From the NCBI GenBank assembly GCA_017938645.1, contig JAGBBE010000170.1:1-16898 (forward strand): a stretch of 16,898 nucleotides of DNA, read 5' to 3'. The stretch comes from Clostridia bacterium (GTDB lineage Bacteria > Bacillota_A > Clostridia > Christensenellales > Aristaeellaceae). The translations under genes were made by a program, and so were the position numbers. Each line of letters opens with the position of its first letter. Position 1 is the first letter of the stretch. Under the pieces are notes generated by a model, which was given only the letters and a program-made list of their open reading frames with translations, was not told the DNA's origin and made no database searches. Shown here in pieces: positions 14,487 to 16,898 of the stretch.

Positions 14487-15338
14487 ATGGAACAGCTCTG
14501 GAAGGACATGGAGGCGCTGGGTCTGAATCTGTACGACATGGCGCTGATCACGGAGGAATGCGAAGGTCATCACTGCTTTCAGCCCGCTTCCAACTGTCAT
14601 AACGGTTATTCCGTCACCAAAGCGTTCATCGTAACGGCCATCGGCCTTTTGTTTGACGACGGTCTGCTGCGCCCTGAAAACCGTTTGTGCGATTTCCTGC
14701 CTGTGCCGGAAGGACGCTGGCGCGAGGTGACGCTTCATCACCTGCTCACTCACACCACCGGCGTGGAAAAGGGATTTCTGGACATCGACGTGGAGGACGT
14801 GCGCGCATGGCAGACCGAGGAATACCTCGACCTCGCCTTTGCGCAGCCGCTTCCGTATGCACCCGGCACGCATGGGCAGTATTCTGACGGCGCGTTCTAT
14901 CTTCTTTCGCGCGTCGTGAGCGCAGTGGCCGGCGAAACGGCTGATGCGCTGCTTGCCCGTCGCGTGCTCCGTCCCATGAACTTTGGCGAAACGGCATGGA
15001 GCCGCTGCCCCAAGGGTCATCCCATCGGCGCGACGGGTTTGTACTCGCAGGCGCAGGATGTGGTGAAGCTCGGCTGGCTGTACCTGAACGGCGGCGTGTA
15101 CGAAGGCCAGCGTCTTCTGTCCGAAGAGTGGACGAAGCTGGTTGTGGATAACCACTATGAGTTCAATCCCATGGTCGGCGGCTGGATTGGAAAGGGCGGC
15201 ATGTACGGCCAGCGAGTGGCCTTCCATCCCGTATGGCGCGCTGCCGTGGCATGGCACGGCTTCAGCAAAGAGGATGTAATGCCTGCGATTGTGAATGTTT
15301 TGAACCGCCATCTGGAAAAGAGGAACGAACATGCTTGA
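14487..15338 (+). CDS. Serine hydrolase of the beta-lactamase / penicillin-binding family
   Basis: This 283-residue protein has the serine beta-lactamase fold signatures: SVTK (42-45), with nucleophile S42 and K45, and YSD (132-134) in place of the usual YxN. A possible third motif, WHG, lies near the C-terminus. LLTHTTGV (86-93) is typical of class-C-like esterases and D-aminopeptidases. The length is short for class C and there is no signal peptide, so a cytoplasmic esterase or peptidase is more likely than an antibiotic-resistance enzyme. The ATG at 14487 has AGAGG 7 bases upstream; the upstream extension to 14427 overlaps the promoter. Its end overlaps the start of the M20 gene by 8 bases, so the two are coupled. 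Confidence 0.88.
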   Translation: MEQLWKDMEALGLNLYDMALITEECEGHHCFQPASNCHNGYSVTKAFIVTAIGLLFDDGLLRPENRLCDFLPVPEGRWREVTLHHLLTHTTGVEKGFLDIDVEDVRAWQTEEYLDLAFAQPLPYAPGTHGQYSDGAFYLLSRVVSAVAGETADALLARRVLRPMNFGETAWSRCPKGHPIGATGLYSQAQDVVKLGWLYLNGGVYEGQRLLSEEWTKLVVDNHYEFNPMVGGWIGKGGMYGQRVAFHPVWRAAVAWHGFSKEDVMPAIVNVLNRHLEKRNEHA

Positions 15339-16503
15339 TTTCATCACCATCCGCACCGAGGCCGAGGCGCTCCAGAGCGAGGCCGTCGAGTGCTACCGCT
15401 ATCTGCACCGTCACCCGGAAACGGCGCATCATGAAGTCGAAACCAATCGTTTCATCCGCCGCGAACTGGACAGGCTCGGCATTCCCTATGACGCGCCTGC
15501 TGATAACGTCACCATCGCCGTGGTTGACAGCGGCCTGCCCGGCCCGGTGGTCGGCCTGCGCTGCGACACCGACGCGCTGCCCGTGCAGGAGGAAACCGGA
15601 CTGCCCTTTGCATCGGAAACCCCCGGTGTGATGCATGCCTGCGGCCATGACGCGCATATCACCTCCGGCCTGTTCGCGGCACGCCTCCTCAACGCCCATA
15701 AGGGCGAATGGAAAGGCAAGCTGAAGGTCATCTTCCAGCCCGCCGAAGAAGGCGAAGGCGGCGCGCGCGACCTGATCAAAACCGGTGCTGCCGACGGCAT
15801 CGATGCGTTTTTCGGCATCCATGTGTGGAGCCCGCACCCCTCCGGCGGCATGTACGCCTCCGCCTCGCCCGTGAGCGCGTCGGTGGATATGTTCACCATC
15901 CGCATCCACGGCAAGGGCGGTCACGGCGCAACGCCTGATCTGTGCCATGACGCGGTTGTAGCTGCGTCCGCGCTGGTCATTCAGCTGCAGACTGCCGTGT
16001 CACGCTGCGTCTCCCCCATGCAGCCCGCACTTTTGACCATCGGCAGCTTCCACGCAGGCACGGTGGGCAATATCATCGCCGAGGACGCCGAGCTCAAGGG
16101 CACCATCCGCGCCTTTGACGCAAAAACGCGCAAAACGCTGGTGGATACCCTTCATACCATGGCTGACCTTGTGTGCCGTGCACATGGCTGCACCGCCGAG
16201 GTAAATAACATCGACCTGACTCCTGCCGTGATCAACCATCCGCAGGCAGCCGAGGTCGCCCGCCGCGCATGCGACAAGCTGTTTGGCGAAGGCACGGTAC
16301 GCAATCAGTCCGCGCTGATGCTGGGCGACGATTTCGCCGACTACATGGCGCTGGCTCCCAGCTGCTACGCTCAGGTCGGCATCGCCGATGAAGCCAAAGC
16401 CACGCATTACGCCCACCATAATTGCCGCTTCAAGGTGGACGAAGACGTCCTCTGGAAATGCGCCGCATGGATGGCGGCCTTCGTCCTCGAATGGAATCAG
16501 TAA
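15331..16503 (+). CDS. M20-family amidohydrolase (M20D, hippurate/IAA-amino-acid-hydrolase type)
   Basis: This 390-residue metallo-amidohydrolase would release amino acids from N-acyl or related amides. Metal-site features of the M20D group are visible: DTDALP (79-84), MHACGHDAH (101-109; C104 and H106), PAEEGEGGA (137-145; E139/E140), GIHVW (H164), and a late AHHN (361-364). The dimerisation lid lies in the middle (about 185-295). AGGA (15321-15324) precedes the ATG by 6 bases, and the start lies within the end of the beta-lactamase-family gene. It is cytoplasmic. The coupled pair may process imported peptides or acyl-amino acids; the true substrate is not evident. A terminator follows 13 bases after the stop. 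Confidence 0.94.
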   Translation: MLDFITIRTEAEALQSEAVECYRYLHRHPETAHHEVETNRFIRRELDRLGIPYDAPADNVTIAVVDSGLPGPVVGLRCDTDALPVQEETGLPFASETPGVMHACGHDAHITSGLFAARLLNAHKGEWKGKLKVIFQPAEEGEGGARDLIKTGAADGIDAFFGIHVWSPHPSGGMYASASPVSASVDMFTIRIHGKGGHGATPDLCHDAVVAASALVIQLQTAVSRCVSPMQPALLTIGSFHAGTVGNIIAEDAELKGTIRAFDAKTRKTLVDTLHTMADLVCRAHGCTAEVNNIDLTPAVINHPQAAEVARRACDKLFGEGTVRNQSALMLGDDFADYMALAPSCYAQVGIADEAKATHYAHHNCRFKVDEDVLWKCAAWMAAFVLEWNQ

Positions 16504-16516
16504 TCATATGAAAAGA

Positions 16517-16548
16517 ACCAGCGTTCCCTCAAAAGAAGGAACGCTGGT
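16517..16548. terminator. Intrinsic terminator between convergent genes
   Basis: An 11-bp perfect stem (ACCAGCGTTCC with GGAACGCTGGT) plus inner pairs closes an AAAA loop. A-rich sequence lies on the left and TATTTTG on the right, so it can serve both the M20 gene (plus) and the last gene (minus). Core and loop closely match the hairpin at 4119-4157. Confidence 0.8.
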
Positions 16549-16562
16549 ATTTTGTATATACC

Positions 16563-16660
16563 GATCACTCAAGCGAGCCCCGACACCCTCCGTGGAGGGG
16601 CGGTCAAAGGACGCAAGGCCCAACGTCGGAGCTCAACTCTGCGCGAAGCGCAGTCCGAAT
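16563..16660. repeat. Third copy of the intergenic repeat
   Basis: 16563-16620 matches the 4287-4344 unit almost base for base (GATCAC.CAAGCGAGCCC, then CCGACACCCTCCGTGGAGG, then GCGGTCAAAG.ACGCAAGGCC). A GCGC GAA GCGC-type hairpin and CAGTCCG..GGGGTT follow, as after the earlier copies. It lies between a minus-strand stop and a terminator, the same arrangement as at 4171-4359. Confidence 0.75.
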
Positions 16661-16665
16661 GGGGT

Positions 16666-16898
16666 TCAACCCCAGGGGTTTTCGGTGGGATAGGGCAGGG
16701 AGGCGGGCTGGTTGTAGGCGATGTCCTTCACGCCCAGATACTTGAACAGCTCGAACAGATACTTGCCGATGTGGCCGAAAGCAACCGCGCCGTGGTGCGG
16801 ATAGCCCTTCTGCACGAGGACGTGACGGTAGAAGCGGCCCATTTCCTTGATGGCGAAGATGCCGATGCCGCCGAAGGACTGGGTAGCCACGGGCAGAA
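16666..16898 (-). CDS. L-fucose-isomerase-like protein, C-terminal part (runs off the window)
   Basis: The frame is open to the window edge; the visible 77 residues begin LPVATQSFGG and end YPTENPWG. The segment QKGYPHHGAVAFGHIGKYLF (the conserved HH-AV-GH part) with FKYLGV resembles the C-terminus of L-fucose isomerase and related proteins, where the GHxG region closes the active-site side. These enzymes interconvert aldoses and ketoses. The GTG at 16890 is internal, not the true start. The stop is at 16666-16668, just after the repeat. Confidence in family is moderate because the catalytic N-terminal and middle domains are outside the window. Confidence 0.6.
   Translation of the reverse strand, partial: LPVATQSFGGIGIFAIKEMGRFYRHVLVQKGYPHHGAVAFGHIGKYLFELFKYLGVKDIAYNQPASLPYPTENPWG

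Overview
The window looks like chromosomal DNA of a GC-rich anaerobic Bacillota (Clostridia-type, probably a gut commensal). The signs are strong AGGAGG-type ribosome binding sites, sigma-A promoters (TTGACA/TATAAT), RNase Y, a GH13 alpha-glucosidase, a BspA-type repeat protein and many short hairpin terminators. The species is inferred from style, not from a marker gene.

Region 1 (1-2150) is compositionally foreign and clearly more AT-rich than the rest. It holds the last 19 codons of an unknown gene with its terminator, then a gene with its own promoter for a 525-residue zinc-metallopeptidase-like protein (HEIAH, EFQAD, THPxxxER). A 14-codon stub with an excellent ribosome binding site follows. 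The region ends in a tandem 12-bp repeat and a displaced tRNA 3' end (T-arm, acceptor strand, CCA) that abuts a perfect terminator. I read this as the end of an integrative element inserted in a tRNA gene, probably tRNA-Leu.

Region 2 (2190-6354) carries an intergenic inverted repeat, a polytopic GT-C-like membrane protein (minus), a two-unit repeat plus terminator, and rny (minus). Upstream of rny is an approximately 285-nt transcribed leader or small RNA bounded by a consensus promoter and an intrinsic terminator. Region 3 (6355-7560) is a translationally coupled minus-strand pair: a NuoE-like [2Fe-2S] protein and a VanX-type D-Ala-D-Ala dipeptidase. Divergently, on plus, lie a GH13 alpha-glucosidase and a secreted SGNH esterase, then an orphan ATP-grasp ligase with its own promoter.

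Region 4 (11214-11880) has no convincing gene. It contains a 178-bp hairpin-forming inverted-repeat element and other dyads. Region 5 is argG (minus), with ARG-box-like half-sites over its promoter, then a secreted caspase-like peptidase (minus) that combines BspA repeats, a His/Cys dyad and a canonical EF-hand loop. Back-to-back promoters drive it and, on plus, a serine beta-lactamase-family hydrolase overlapped by an M20 amidohydrolase. The window ends in the 3' part of a minus-strand L-fucose-isomerase-like gene.

The metabolic theme is uptake or salvage of sugars, peptides and acylated amino compounds. The most unusual items are the tRNA-borne island end with its metallopeptidase, the rny leader RNA, the EF-hand metacaspase, and a repeat-plus-terminator unit found downstream of two unrelated minus-strand genes.
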